Shown one piece after another: positions 44,347 through 55,809 of a stretch of DNA of 64,000 nucleotides (position 1 is its first letter; every line of letters starts with the position of its first letter). The stretch lies in the NCBI GenBank assembly GCA_029717555.1, contig JAMDHS010000005.1:372001-436000 (forward strand), read 5' to 3'. Source of the DNA: Peribolospora baueri (taxonomy: Eukaryota > Basidiomycota > Peribolosporomycetes > Peribolosporales > Peribolosporaceae). The notes below the pieces were generated by a model, which was not told the DNA's origin, did not search any database, and worked only from the letters and a program-made list of their open reading frames with translations. The position numbers and the translations under genes are program-made.

Positions 44347-46501
44347 TCACGGTTCTTCAATGTTCATCATCACGGGAACGTGGTCCGACGGGCCATAGCA
44401 CTCGTATCTACCCGAGACGAGTGGCGTGCGCGTCAGAGTCCTGTTCACTGCGCCACTCTTGCTAATGTGAACCACCGTTCTGGCTCTCCATCGGGGTACG
44501 GGCACGTACGGTCGAATGGGACGCTTACCTGATCTCGCACCGACGAACGCGAGGCAAGAGGCTGTGGGACACCTGCGCGCGAGATGGGACGGAATGGACA
44601 TCGTCGGGGACGGCGTCTGGAATGGAAGAAAAGGAGGCGCGAGCGAAATGCGCAGTGGGAGGCGAGCGCCGCGCTTGGGGCTCACCATGAACGAGTCCAA
44701 CCTCCATCCTGTGCCTGTCCGTCCCATCCCGCCCATACCCATATTCCACCGAGCCCATCCTCATGCAACTCAGCTCACATGCGTCCAAGAGAGGGTAGGA
44801 GCGCGCTACTAGGGCAAGACACAGAACGAAGGAAGAGCAAAACTCAGACTCACCCTTCCTCTTCCGTTGCTCCTCCTTGAAGCCGAAATACGTATAGTGG
44901 CCCACGGCGTCGGGATGCATGTACCTCCAGCCATCGACGAAATGCTTGTCGCTCGACCTCGGGTGCCGAGCCATCGTTTGCACGAGCGCCGACGACTCCA
45001 AGAGCGTGTAGCCCGGCTTTCTCTCCCACCGCGTGTCCGCACTCGCTATGTCTGTTCCCCCGGGGCGCCAACGCATGGGATGGACGAGCTCGGATGAGGA
45101 GTTGGAAAGGTCGACTCGGACCGACTTTCTTCGGACGACGCGCACCTCTGGGATCCGCGATGGCGTTCAAGTCCCCGCACCATATGATGTGTTTGTCCGT
45201 CGCGACCAGCTCGCGGAGGTAGCATTCAAACAGGCGGTTCCATTCCAGCTTGGCGGACATGTTCTGCGCCAGCCCGGCACGGCGCGGCGCGGCGAGCGTG
45301 GCCGAGGATGTCGAACGATGCGAGTAGGGGACAAGACAACCGAGGCCGCTTCATGTCTGGCTGTGGTGCTGTGAGGATGACGACACGCCCGATGACTCAG
45401 GAGCTCACCTTGAGCTTGTCGCCCGCGTTCTGCGCGTACACGCCGACGACGATCATGTTCGAAAAGTGCAAAGTGACCTGTCGCCAAAGAAGGCGGAGGG
45501 GAGCAGGCGCTCAGCTTTTGATATTCGCTTGCCAGGAAAACCGACCGAACCCCTTCTCTTCCTGACTCCTCTACTCACCGCTCGCGCCCTCGATCCGGCG
45601 ATGCCCGGGACGCCGCACGTCGCATTGACGGGCTTGAGCTTGGAAAGAAATGCAACGCCACCGCCTCTCCCTTCAGAGAAGCCCCAGTATTGGTAATGGA
45701 AGCGCGAATCTAGCGCCTCGTACCTCGGTCGGCCGTCCCTTTCCGATACCTGCGTGTCAAAAAGAAGCAAGGGGAAGGAAAGGGGGACAAACGGAGGGAA
45801 TACGTTAAGGACGCGGTGGCGGAGAAGCGTCGGATGGAAAAAACAACGCTCCTTGTGCTCGGCCAAAAAGAGGATATCAGGCTCTTCCGCCTCGAGATAG
45901 GTTCGGAGGGCCCACACATCCTGTGCTCGGAGGGCGGAAAAGGAAGAAGAAGAAGGAGGAGGAGGCGGTCAGTCAGCACATACATATCATCTCACCGTCC
46001 AACATACACGCGGGCATTCGATTTCCAGGCTCGCCCTTACGGACCCACCAGCGCCCCTTCCGAACTCACGCTCTTCTCCATGACGGACCATAACGAGTTC
46101 ACGTTCCAACACGCCAGTCTGATTATCCTCCCCCTCTGCCCCCCGCCGTCGCCGTCGCCGTCGCCCTTCCTCTCCCAAGGCCCGATCTTGGCCGGCCACT
46201 TCTCGTTGCAGGGCAATGACGGGTCGGCATAGTCGTGTCGTCCGCCGTGGTATGCCGGGCAGTCGCTCCCGTTCGTCAAGACCCTGTCCTTCCTCCGCCC
46301 CGTTCTCCCCAAACTAGGGCCCGCCCTCGTCGGAGCGGAAGCTGGTCGACGTCCACCGCGCCGGTTATCGTCATCGTCACCGTCACCGTCACTGTCGTCG
46401 TCGTCGGAAGAGGACGTCGACTCGCCAGCAGAGTCGTATAGGTCCGATTCGCCCGCGTCCAGGACGTATCCTTGCTTTCGCCTCTTCGCCGGGCGGAACA
46501 T
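44347..46501 (-). CDS. AP endonuclease, exonuclease III family (APE1-like)
   Basis: Class II AP endonucleases cut 5' to abasic sites in base excision repair. The first exon opens MFRPAKRRKQGYVLD, a basic nuclear-signal-like start, followed by a Ser/Asp-rich acidic region. The catalytic fold begins IIRLACWNVNSLWSVMEKS (metal/active-site Asn). DVWALRTYLEAEEPDILFLA then gives EHK with the metal-binding Glu. Then HYQYWGFSEGRGGGVAFLSK, MIVVGVYAQNAGDKLKNMSA and HIIWCGDLNAIADP, which supplies the catalytic Asp-x-Asn. GWRLDSFMVSP and ECYGPSDHVPVMMNIEEP give the closing Asp-His pair. Stop 44347-44349. About seven or eight exons. One splice boundary near 45780-45880 is unclear because the whole intron is open in frame. 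A GT at the stop (CCGTGAGT) leaves a longer C-terminus formally possible. No PCNA-binding or zinc-finger tail of Apn2 type is seen. Confidence 0.9.
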
Positions 46502-46921
46502 GGCGGTGCAGGGAGTGGCCTTGCGCGGTGAGGGGGACCGGCCCGTGAGATCTTGTGAATGGGATGGTCGACGAGATCACGGCCAAACAAGATTTTCTTC
46601 CAGCCTGCGCGGAGCGTGATCGACGTGCCCCGGTTTCTAAGGAGGGACGAACGTCAGTAAGACGAACCAATGCTATGAGCCCTCTCCGGACAGCCATCTA
46701 CGTCTCAACGGCGAAAGTCTCTCGCGGGGCGGCCGCGGACTAGATCATCGTCTCCTGTGGATCTAGAAGATCTACTCTTTCTCTCTGGGCAGTTCGACTC
46801 GCAACGCCTCCGGCCAGATCTACGTCGGAAACGCGCAGAGGGCTAGACGCTTTGAGAAACGGTCATTTTAAGCAGCGTCGCGGTAGAGTAGGTATGTACA
46901 CTACGAAATTAGAGGCTGCGT
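46502..46921. other. Intergenic: AP endonuclease promoter and CCT4 3' flank
   Basis: About 0.42 kb between genes in the same orientation. It includes AGATCTACTCTTTCTCTCTGG-like pyrimidine-rich sequence. Nothing further is seen. Confidence 0.5.
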
Positions 46922-49376
46922 CTACCTGGTCATGTGGTAATCTGAAGGAGGACGGCGCGGGGCAAATTCGAACAGGAACGACTTAGCATCGGCCCTGGGT
47001 GCCTCCAAAGAAGCCAAAGGAGATGTAGAATGAACGCACCATCGATCCTCAAAAGGAGGGAAACGGTCTCCGTGGAGAGCTCTACTGCGCTGGTGCTGAC
47101 GAGCAAAGGCTGCAGAACGTTCTCCTCGAGGATGTTGGTAATTTGACCCTGCCGGAGACGACACACCAAGAAGTCTGAGTTAGTCTTATCTGGCCCACCC
47201 AATGTGGTGGGCGCAAAGTGGAGAGCCCCTGCCAACCCACCTTGCGAACGTTAATTCCCGCCGTCCGTTCTCCCATCGCGTGCCTGTTCCTCAACTCAGT
47301 GACGATGGCGATGGGGTTGAGACCGGCGTTCTCGGCGAGCGTGGTGGGTATCACCTCGAGAGCCTCGGCGTAGGCGCTGAAGCAGTACGCCTCCATGCCC
47401 TTGAGCGTCTGTGCATGCTGCGACAGCAGGCGCGAGACGTGGATTTCCGGAGCGCCACCACCAGCGATTAGAGCCCTACATTGGCGGTGATAAACGAGAA
47501 AGAGAAGTGAGCGGTAAGCAGGACCGGACTTGCCCGCTTTCCATAAAACCTGTCGAGATTTTGATGGCTCACTTCTTCTTGATGAGACACCTAACCACAC
47601 AGAGCGCGTCGTGGAGCGAGCGTTCGCTTTCCTCAAGAACGAGCTGGTTCGCACCCGTGCAGAGAATGCTAACCGTCCTGCCAGGGCTCTTGATGCCGCT
47701 GATCTTGACGTACTTAGCTCCGCTCTTCTGCACCTCGTCCACGAGATCGGCGTAAGCGAGTTTGTCCTCGGTGAATTGTTCGATGTCGGCGATGGGTTTG
47801 CAGCCGAGAGAGCGGCTGATAAACTCGACCTCGTCGCGCTCCACATCCTTGATCACCATGATCTTGAGCTTGGCGAGGAAGTGCAGCGCCAGGTCGTTCA
47901 CAGCGTCGCGCAGGATGGACTTTTGAATCAGGAGTACGTTACAGCCCGTCTTCTTGATCTTCTTGCACATGTTCAGCAGGTACTGGCGCTCTTCTTTCAA
48001 GATCTTGTCCATCTGCCGATAATCGTTCACCACGATCTGGTTGTCCATCTGCGGTCATCGTAGACGAAAAAGGGAGGATCAGTCGTTGTAAAGCCAGAAT
48101 ACGACTTCCCTGCAATTTCTATTCTCGAGGACGATACCCACATCCGGCTTGGGGCTGCTGAGCTGGAACTGGCAAAGCGCAATCTTGGCCTTCTCCACCC
48201 TGGTAGGACCGCCACCGGAGCTGACGACGTTCTGCTCGAGGACGAGGCCGTCAATGAGCTCGGTATCTTCAATAGTGCCCCCGACCTTCTTGACGATGCG
48301 GATGTCACGCAGATCGACGTTCGACTCCGTAGTGTTTGGCGTGGTCGAGCCGGGCGGAGTGATGAGACGGAGAACGGCATCGACGGCAATGGGAGCGAGG
48401 ATATTAGAGTATTGAGAGACGATCTGAAGCACAAAGGGATCCTAAGCTGAGCAACAACCCAAAACGCCTCATCTTAGAAAAAAAAAGAACGTCCCCGATT
48501 ATCTGCCCACCTTGGAGCTGAGAGACGTGCTTGCGGCCCGGAGGAGGGATTCCCTGTCGTTTAGGTCGACAGGGGTGGAGAGTTCCGTAAGGTACTCAAC
48601 CGCCTTCGCAGAGGCACGCGAGAACGACTCGGCGATTACAGTGGGGTGAATGCCTTCAAACAGAGAGGACACGCCGGATATAGGGGTCAGAAAGGAGGTG
48701 TCGCCATGACACCTAAAGACGTCTCCGACTCACCTTTGGCCAACATCTTTTCCGCCGCACCAAGCAAACTTCCTGCAATAACGACTACCGAAGTGGTACC
48801 GTCGCCCGCCTCCACGTCTTGAGCTTGAGAAAGCTCGACCAGCTGTTAGAAGCAGGGACAGTCGTTGAAGATCAGCACGGCGACCGTCAAGGACGACGTA
48901 CAAACGAAGATTTACCATTCGAGCGGCAGGGTGGAGTACGGCCATATGTTTCAGGATGGTAGCACCGTCGTTCGTAATGACAACTTCGCCGCTGGGAGTT
49001 TGGATCTATTCCATGCGAAGGGTGTGAAGCGATCACGCAAAAGGGAAGGTCAATAAATTAGCCAAAGCAGGAGGTAAGCACACAAACTTTGTTGGAGTGT
49101 GTTCGAAGCTCACCATCTTGTCCATGCCCTTAGGCCCAAGCGACGTCCTGATGGCGTCGCTGACAGCCTTTGCGGCCGTCATGTTGCTCTTTCGCACCTC
49201 TACAGGGAGTGCATGAAACAAGTAGAGTGCCATCGCCGTCGGCATGAGACTTGATCAACCACAAGTGATCCTGGTTGCTAGCTCTGCCGTTCCTCTCGCT
49301 CACCATCGGGCTTCTCCTGGTTCTTGAATGCCTTGATGTGCTTGGTGGGGGCAGGCGCAGAGGCGGTAGAAGCCAT
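46922..49376 (-). CDS. CCT4: T-complex protein 1 subunit delta (CCT4)
   Basis: CCT4 is one of eight subunits of the cytosolic TRiC chaperonin that folds actin and tubulin. It starts [20 protein letters not shown] (49376), then [20 protein letters not shown] and [20 protein letters not shown], the equatorial nucleotide site. [19 protein letters not shown] carries the ATPase GDGTT. The apical domain includes [40 protein letters not shown] and [20 protein letters not shown], blocks typical of delta rather than other subunits. Then [18 protein letters not shown] and [18 protein letters not shown] complete the second equatorial half. The last exon ends DDYHMTR, stop 46922. About ten exons and 530 residues. 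It shares a 0.37 kb divergent region with UFD1, another proteostasis gene. Confidence 0.97.
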
Positions 49377-49744
49377 GGTGAGAAAAGGGATGAGATGGAA
49401 GAGGAAGGTAGTCTTCTTCTCGTCTCGTCTTGTCTCGTCTCGTCCGTCACCTCTAATTTCATCTACAACTCAGCTGGCAGTCGAAACCTGCGTCGGTCAG
49501 GCTCGGCGATGAGCGGCGATAAGTACTTCTCACGCGCCGCGTAGCCATGTTACGCGGCCTGGCGCTGCCGCAGCACAAGTGATCGGGCCCATGGATGTCG
49601 AGCCCGACGTCGTTCGTTCATCAGAATCGCACGACCAAGAAGTCGCCCGTCAGGAGAGTGGTGCCAACTTTTCCCCGTCGTCTCGCTTCTACTCTCTTCT
49701 AGTTGCACAGCCAGGTCTCGCATAGATTTACCTTATCAGCATCC
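49377..49744. promoter_or_regulatory. Divergent CCT4/UFD1 promoter region
   Basis: Only 368 bp separates the two start codons. On the CCT4 side there is a (TCTCG)n-like tract at about 49419-49445, probably in its 5' UTR. A shared promoter for two protein-quality-control genes is inferred from spacing. Confidence 0.55.
49419..49445. repeat. (TCTCG)n-like pentanucleotide tract
   Basis: The visible run is TCTCGTCTCGTCTTGTCTCGTCTCGTC, an imperfect pentanucleotide repeat 43 bp upstream of the CCT4 start codon. Confidence 0.8.
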
Positions 49745-51716
49745 ATGTTTGGCGGCGATGACGGCCATTTCCCACCTCTCGGCGGGGCTTTCGGAGGATC
49801 AAGTTTCGACCCCTTCTCTCGATGGGGTGGAGGTCGTCGCTTCGGGCCACCAGCCAGAGCATACGATGAGTATCTCAAAGCATACAGCATGGCCATGCTT
49901 CCGGGGAGGGAGCGACTCAACGTTAGCTATGGCGGAAAGAGTGAGTTGATGCTGATTAATATTTCGTGTCGTTCCATCGCCTCTTGTGTGAGCGAAGTGG
50001 TGAGCTTCAGCTGACGCCTCGACTCTGTTGTGTCTCTCCCTGTTGTTTCCTTAGTCATCATGCCCGCATCGTCGCTTTCGCGCTTGAGTGAGTATATGCG
50101 GATGAGAGAGTTGGTTGACTCGGGTCTGGTCGATGCTGACACCTGTCCACACCCGTAGGCGACCTGGAAATCGAGTCTCCGTGGCTTTTCAAACTGCGCA
50201 ATACTGCCGGGGATGAGACGCGGGAAACGCACGCTGGTGTGCTCGAGTTCATCGCCGATGAGGGCAATGTTCACCTTCCAGCATGGGTGAGCGTGATCGT
50301 GATCGTGCTGCATTCCGCAGACAGATCCTCGGTGGAGGCTTATGCCCCGCATTCCTGTTACGTTGAAATGTTTTTCAGATGATGAAGCAGCTTCACTTGA
50401 ACGAAGGCGATCCGATACGCTTGACAGGCGCCACTCTTCCGCAGGGCAAATTTGTTAAGCTGCAAGCACAGACAGTTGATTTCCTCGAAGTATCAGATCC
50501 AAAAGCTGTGTGAGTAGCGTGTTCGCGGTTGGCATTTTCTATGGCTCTACACGCAAGCTGATCGGGCGGAATCTGCACATGCAGGCTCGAGCAGGCACTC
50601 AGGAACTTTTCCACACTCACTCAAGGCGACGTCATCGAGATCATTTACAATTGCATCACGTTCGAGTTCCTTGTCATGGAGACGCAACCTGAGGGTCCGG
50701 GCATCAACATTACGAACACTGATCTGGAGGCGAGTCGATCCGTTCCAGGCCCTCGATGTCTCAGTACATGCCGCTAACGATGCTTTTCATTGACGGCACG
50801 TTTCAGGTCGACTTCGCTGCTCCGAAAGGCTACGTTGAGCCCAAACGAGAACCGGCACCTCCGCCGCCGACGATGGCGTCCAAGCTGAACATCGACACTG
50901 GCTCACGCGAGTCCATCCCGCCTTCTCGAACGTCTACGCCGGCTGGTTCTGTAGGCAGCTCCGCGCCAGGAGCCAAGGTTTCCACAGGGAGAGAGCTGTT
51001 CGCGGGAGGAGGACAGACTTTGAGCGGGAAGAAGATGAAGGGTAGTAGAGTAGGGAAGCCGATCGAGGAGCTGGACAAGCATAGTCTGGTATATCGAACG
51101 GAGTGAGTGGGCGGGTCTTCGAGCGCTCATGCGGCGGCGGCAGCGGAGGGGAAGCATAGGGAGCTGATGCGTTCCGATTCAACTGCTACCCATTCAACTT
51201 TAGTCAACCCCGTGTCGTGACGGCTGACACGCAAACGGGCGAGCGCAAAATGCCCGCGGCGTTGAATCTGCCCTTCGGAAAGCTATTTTTCGGCTACAAC
51301 GTCGTCCGGCCCGGGGAAAGTGCTAATGAAAAGGGAAAAGGGAAGGAGGGGGGGGAAGATCAACAGGCAAGTCTCGCCCTGGACGAGGATGGTTGCAACC
51401 TTGAACTGTGAGTGGACGCTGATGCCTGTCTTTCCCTCTTGCTACCTCCATTTTATTGCAGATCTCCTTCTCAGCCGGTGGCCAGACGTTATCAGGCCGG
51501 ATGGCTCCAGCCGTCGCGCAACAAAGCCCCCACGCCTCTGCGGCGGGCTCGCCCGCTCCTCACGCGACGAGGAACAACCTCAACAAACGAGATTCAAACT
51601 CCAGTAGCTTTTCTGGTCCTGGGCAAACATTAAGCAGCAGCAAGAGAGAGGTAGTGGAGATTGATAGCGATGATTACGAGGATTATGAGGACGTCATCGA
51701 GATTGACTCGGATTGA
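49745..51716 (+). CDS. UFD1: Ufd1, ubiquitin-recognition cofactor of Cdc48/p97
   Basis: Ufd1-Npl4 recruits ubiquitylated proteins to the Cdc48 segregase in ERAD and chromatin extraction. The N-terminal double-psi barrel (UT3 domain) spans about residues 30-210: YDEYLKAYSMAMLPGRERLN, IMPASSLSRLSDLEIESPWL, ETHAGVLEFIADEGNVHLPA, WMMKQLHLNEGDPIRLTGA, and LPQGKFVKLQAQTVDFLEVS. FEFLVMETQPEGPGINITNT and DLEVDFAAPKGYVEPKRE follow. The tail carries three SHP-like Cdc48-binding motifs: LFAGGGQTLSG (about 50994), FSAGGQTLSG (about 51465) and FSGPGQTLSS (about 51608). It ends with two tandem acid-flanked hydrophobic motifs, VVEIDSD and VIEIDSD, resembling SUMO-interacting motifs; stop 51714-51716. NLPFGKLFFGYNVVRP lies between the first two SHPs. 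About seven exons. Confidence 0.96.
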
Positions 51717-52102
51717 AGCGGGGTGGTCCAAGTCTAGTCGGGCATTTGAACTGGGCCGCGTCTGGCGGAGTCGAGGCGAGGCGACCGCAGGGGTCCCTGC
51801 GTTTACAGTTTGCGGCGTTCGACTCCGAATGTACAAATAGTTGTTGCAGATATGCCGGAGGTCGCCATCCGTCGCGTCGCGAGACTGAGAGTTATCAGGG
51901 TGGTACGGTTGGAAGTCGTTCAGGTTGACGTATCAGCAAGGAGACTTAGCGTGCCCTTTGGCTCTTACGGGGGACGAAAAGATCTGCTAGGTCAGGACAT
52001 AATCCGAGATTGTCAAACAATTCAAGAAGCGAACAGTCTGCATTCAGTCAAAACGACCCGGACCACATCGTCCATCTGCGGGTTCATCTGTCCCATCGAA
52101 GT
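51717..52102. other. Convergent 3' flank between UFD1 and YTM1
   Basis: About 0.39 kb between converging genes. Nothing besides probable 3' UTRs is seen. Confidence 0.5.
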
Positions 52103-54023
52103 CTATGTCCCGACCCTAGCTCTATGAACCTGCAAGGAACAATCCTCTCCGCCGGAAACGATGATCTCGCCATCCCAATCTATGCCCAAGATCTTCTTGC
52201 CCAAACCTTCCTTCCTCGGAGCTCTGGGGACGGAGAAGAGAGCCTGTTTGGGGCTTCGCGTGTCCCAGAGCTTGAGCGTGCCGTCATGGGAAGCGGAGCA
52301 GAGGTGGTAGGCTGAAGTGGGGTGTGCACGGACGGAGGTGACGGGGAGGGTGTGCAGGGAGGGGAAGAGAAGGGAGATGTTCGCAGTGTCTGTGCCGAGA
52401 GATGGAAGATGGAGATGTAATGAGTAACCCCGTCGTCGGCCTCTCTGAGTTTGAAGCCGTTTGTAGCGCTCACCACTTCGCATGTCCCAGACAGCGACGC
52501 TTCTGTCAGCATTGCCCGTGACAAGAGTGGTAGACGAATTTGCCATCTGGTCAAGGTCCCAGATGACCTTATCCGCGCTCTACAGATTATCATAAGCGAA
52601 AGGGATCAGAAGAGCGGTGAGAATATGCGCTTCAAGAGCGACATTACTTCCTCAATGTCAGCTCACCTTAGTCATCGTATTGACCGCATTCTCGACGTCC
52701 CACATGCGCACACTGTGATCCCAGCCGGCACTGTATACCGTACCCTCGATAGATCCCGCGCTCATGCTCGACCCCTGGTAGAAGATGGCCCTCGACAATC
52801 TAGCGGCGTGTCCGGTAGAATGCGCTGTAGTTAAGACCTGCACCGGCGCTTTCCGCTTCGGGCCTGCACCACCGGCTCCGTTGACGGCCTTTCTTCGCTT
52901 TTTCTTCCTCCTTCCTTCGTCCTCTTCGTCCACTCCGTCGTCGCCAGTACTGAGTGGGAGCCCAGGGGCAGCCTTCTCCTCTTCCACCTCGTCCTCTTCT
53001 GGCACGTCCGTGCTCCACACCCCGATCAAGCCGTCCCATCCCGCAGACAACAGATGAGACCCGCTGCGAGACGAGGTCACCGATTCAATAGGTTGCGTGT
53101 GAAGGTGACAGGAGAAGAGCTGCGTCGCCGATTTGAATGGCGAAGATGACGGGGAGGAGGACAAGGTCGGGAGTTGGAAGACTCGTACGACTCGATCGTG
53201 TCCTGACGAAGCCACCCAGCTTCCCTCTTCAGCCCCTGCTCCTAATGACGCCTTTCCAGGGATCCAGCACACGTCAGAGACAGGCCCCTCGTGCCCTTTT
53301 ATCGTATAGAGAACCTCGGAGGTGGGAGAGTATACCCGGACGGCGGCGTCATATGAGGCGGCGAGAAAGAACCTTGTAGGTGACGGACAAGCAGAGATGG
53401 ATGGAAACCCTTAATTAGACGAAGTCAAGGACCCTAGCAATTTAGCAAGAGTTCCGCTCCGATAAGAAACTTACCCCTTTCGCTGGCAGTCGACGGCAGA
53501 CACCCAGTCATCGTGCTCAAAGGCGGAGATGTATTCTGGAGGCAGGATAGATTCGATGTACTCGATGTGTAGAGTAGTTTCCTAGCCAGGGGCATAAGAC
53601 CAGATACTTTAGCCGCCATCAAACTCCAACAAGCGCATTACACTCAATCCTTCTGCCCCTAACCCCCTGATCAAGACTTCGCAGCCTCCTGGGGCGCGAA
53701 GACCATTGGATCGACACACCGATCACAACCCGGCCGAGCTAAGAAGGAAGAAGACTCACATCGCTCAACCCCCTCTCTCTCAGATAAGACCCAAGATCAG
53801 TCCTGAGCAGCTGTCCACCAACGACAAAGTCAAACGGAACAGCCTTGTCGAGCTTGAGAACCGTATTGACAAGCTGAGAGAGATGGAAGCGCTTCCAGTC
53901 TTGGGGGATGAGGTACTGGTCATCTGGGATGGCGTAGCGCGCGTTTCGGGTAGTGAGACGGACTGGGAGCGTACGTGGGGCGGTAGCTCCCTGGACAGCC
54001 GTGACTGTCGACGTCGACGCCAT
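52103..54023 (-). CDS. YTM1: Ytm1/WDR12 ribosome-biogenesis WD-repeat protein
   Basis: Ytm1 joins Nop7 and Erb1 (PeBoW) in 60S maturation and is pulled off pre-ribosomes by the AAA ATPase Rea1 through its N-terminal UBL/NLE domain. That domain is seen: [57 protein letters not shown], followed by [20 protein letters not shown] and [10 protein letters not shown] repeats include [103 protein letters not shown] and ending [18 protein letters not shown] charged insertion with [11 protein letters not shown] (nuclear-signal-like) sits between WD blades. About seven exons. It neighbours FCF1, another nucleolar factor. Confidence 0.95.
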
Positions 54024-54236
54024 CTCTAGAGCCTCTGACTTGGGTGGTGGAAAGAATGGTCTGCAGGGGAATTTACGTCTAAAGAGGGAACAGAGATCGC
54101 TCGAAAAGCTGCGGCAGTAACCCTATTTGAATATACTCCAGTCCAGAATTTACATTAACTCTTAAACGTATCCTACACAGCGCCCAGTGAGGGGGAGACC
54201 AGGAAAAGAGGAAAGCGAGGCGGGGCCCGGAGCCTA

Positions 54237-55611
54237 TCATGAAGCGGCGCCTTGGTCCGGAAGCCGCTCGATTGCGTATCGGTGTTTGGCGACGTACATG
54301 AGCGGCACACCCTGGATTAGGAAGACAAAAAGGTATGAGGAGTGAGCGCCGAAACAAGGAACAAACGAAAGGAGAGGGGGTACGTTAGGAAACGCACTGG
54401 GATCTTCCTAATCCGCCGTCGCAAGTCGCGATCACACGTGGCAACGACGTAGCATTTGGCGGCCGTCACACGCTGCACGAGGCAATCGTCTGCGTAGGTG
54501 CCCTTGTGCGAGCAGGGCAGACGCTCGAAGCGCGGGTCGCGAGCGACTCTGGTGAGATAGAACGGAATGAATTGAGCCGGGGGGAAGGGGGACAAAATGA
54601 AGGAGGGTTGGCGCGACGAGGTTCATGGTGAGCGAATGTTGAAAACATGCATAGGGGCCACAAGTAGAGAGATTTCGGGAAACTCACCGGAGAGCGATGC
54701 GATACTTTGGACCTAGCTTCTCCAATTCGGCCATGACGCAGTCAGTGATTGTCGGGATGCCTGTTGAAGGAATGAAGGGTAACGAGCAGGGTCAGCCAGT
54801 CCAACCTATTCGGCCAAACCCCATTGAAGGTCCGCCCACAAACGGTACAACTCCGTACGAGCCCGGCATCACATCCACCGCATGTGAACCTCTAATAACG
54901 CACATTTGGCATAAAGACAATCCATCATTCCTTGCACAAGCTCGATCTTATTCTGCAAGCTGAAGTTGATAAAGTTGGTGTCCACGAGGACCTGGTAGGG
55001 TGGGGCGAGGGCGGTATTGTGGGCGAAGAACATGGCGGACGAGATTTGTTGGCTGTCCGCGATCAGATACGTGCGTGAGAGGTTCGACCGAATGGGGGAC
55101 AGACGGACCAGGAGACGATGAAGTCGAGCAGATCAGATTATAGGACAGACAGATAGTTATAAAGCGTGCAGAGAAGGAGCGGAACAATTCGTTCCTCGTG
55201 ACGACGAGGGTCAACCACGTATGAGACGCGGGCACTCACACATGACGCACGTCCTTCTTGGCCTCTTCTTCCTGCTTCTTCTTTTGCTTCTCCTGATTGC
55301 TCTTCCTGTGATTATCACATCGGCAGGCAAGGGACGGCAAGTCGTCCGTTGAGTACGCCTTTTTCCCTCTTGCCCTGCTCCCGAGAGAGAGGAAACAGAG
55401 ATAGAAGAGGGCGGGAAGAGGAAGCAGCGGAACGCGGCCGCTCACAGTCTGGGGTCACTGGGATTGATCATCCGCTTGACGAGCGCAAACTTTTTCGTCT
55501 TCTTTGTTCTCGTCTGTCCATTAGCGAGAATGGTCCGACAGAATGAAAGTAAAGGATAAATGTCAGGGTGTTGATCGAGAAGAAGAGAGCCAGAGACGGG
55601 GCACGTACCAT
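54237..55611 (-). CDS. FCF1: Fcf1/Utp24 PIN-domain endonuclease of the SSU processome
   Basis: Fcf1/Utp24 cuts pre-rRNA at sites A1 and A2 in the nucleolus. The first coding exon is just the ATG (55609-55611), followed at once by GTACGT. It joins [20 protein letters not shown], then [20 protein letters not shown]. The PIN domain begins [20 protein letters not shown] and [20 protein letters not shown], which includes the catalytic Asp of VDTNF. Then [40 protein letters not shown] (second acidic cluster), [20 protein letters not shown] and [20 protein letters not shown] follow. The product ends GAAS, stop 54237. About seven exons and 190 residues, normal. It shares a 198 bp divergent region with SEN34, so two RNA-processing nucleases are head to head. 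Confidence 0.96.
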
Positions 55612-55809
55612 GTTGAGCCAGTTCGCCAGCGGTCAGTGGTGGTGGTGGTGGCAAGGAAGACGCGAGGCGGATCGAAATTGAGAAATTTCACGCCTTCGCC
55701 GATCACCACCAATTCTGCGGGCAGTTGTGACCGTGACCGTCTCCTCCATCTGGCTCTGCCCTTTCGCTCCCGCCTGCCATCTTCGTAATACTTTAAAGCT
55801 GGCACCAGG
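55612..55809. promoter_or_regulatory. Divergent FCF1/SEN34 promoter region
   Basis: Only 198 bp lies between the two start codons, the tightest divergent pair in the window. A bidirectional promoter is inferred. A short CCACCACCAC-type tract lies near 55639-55650 (as GGTGGTGGTGG on the + strand). Confidence 0.6.
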
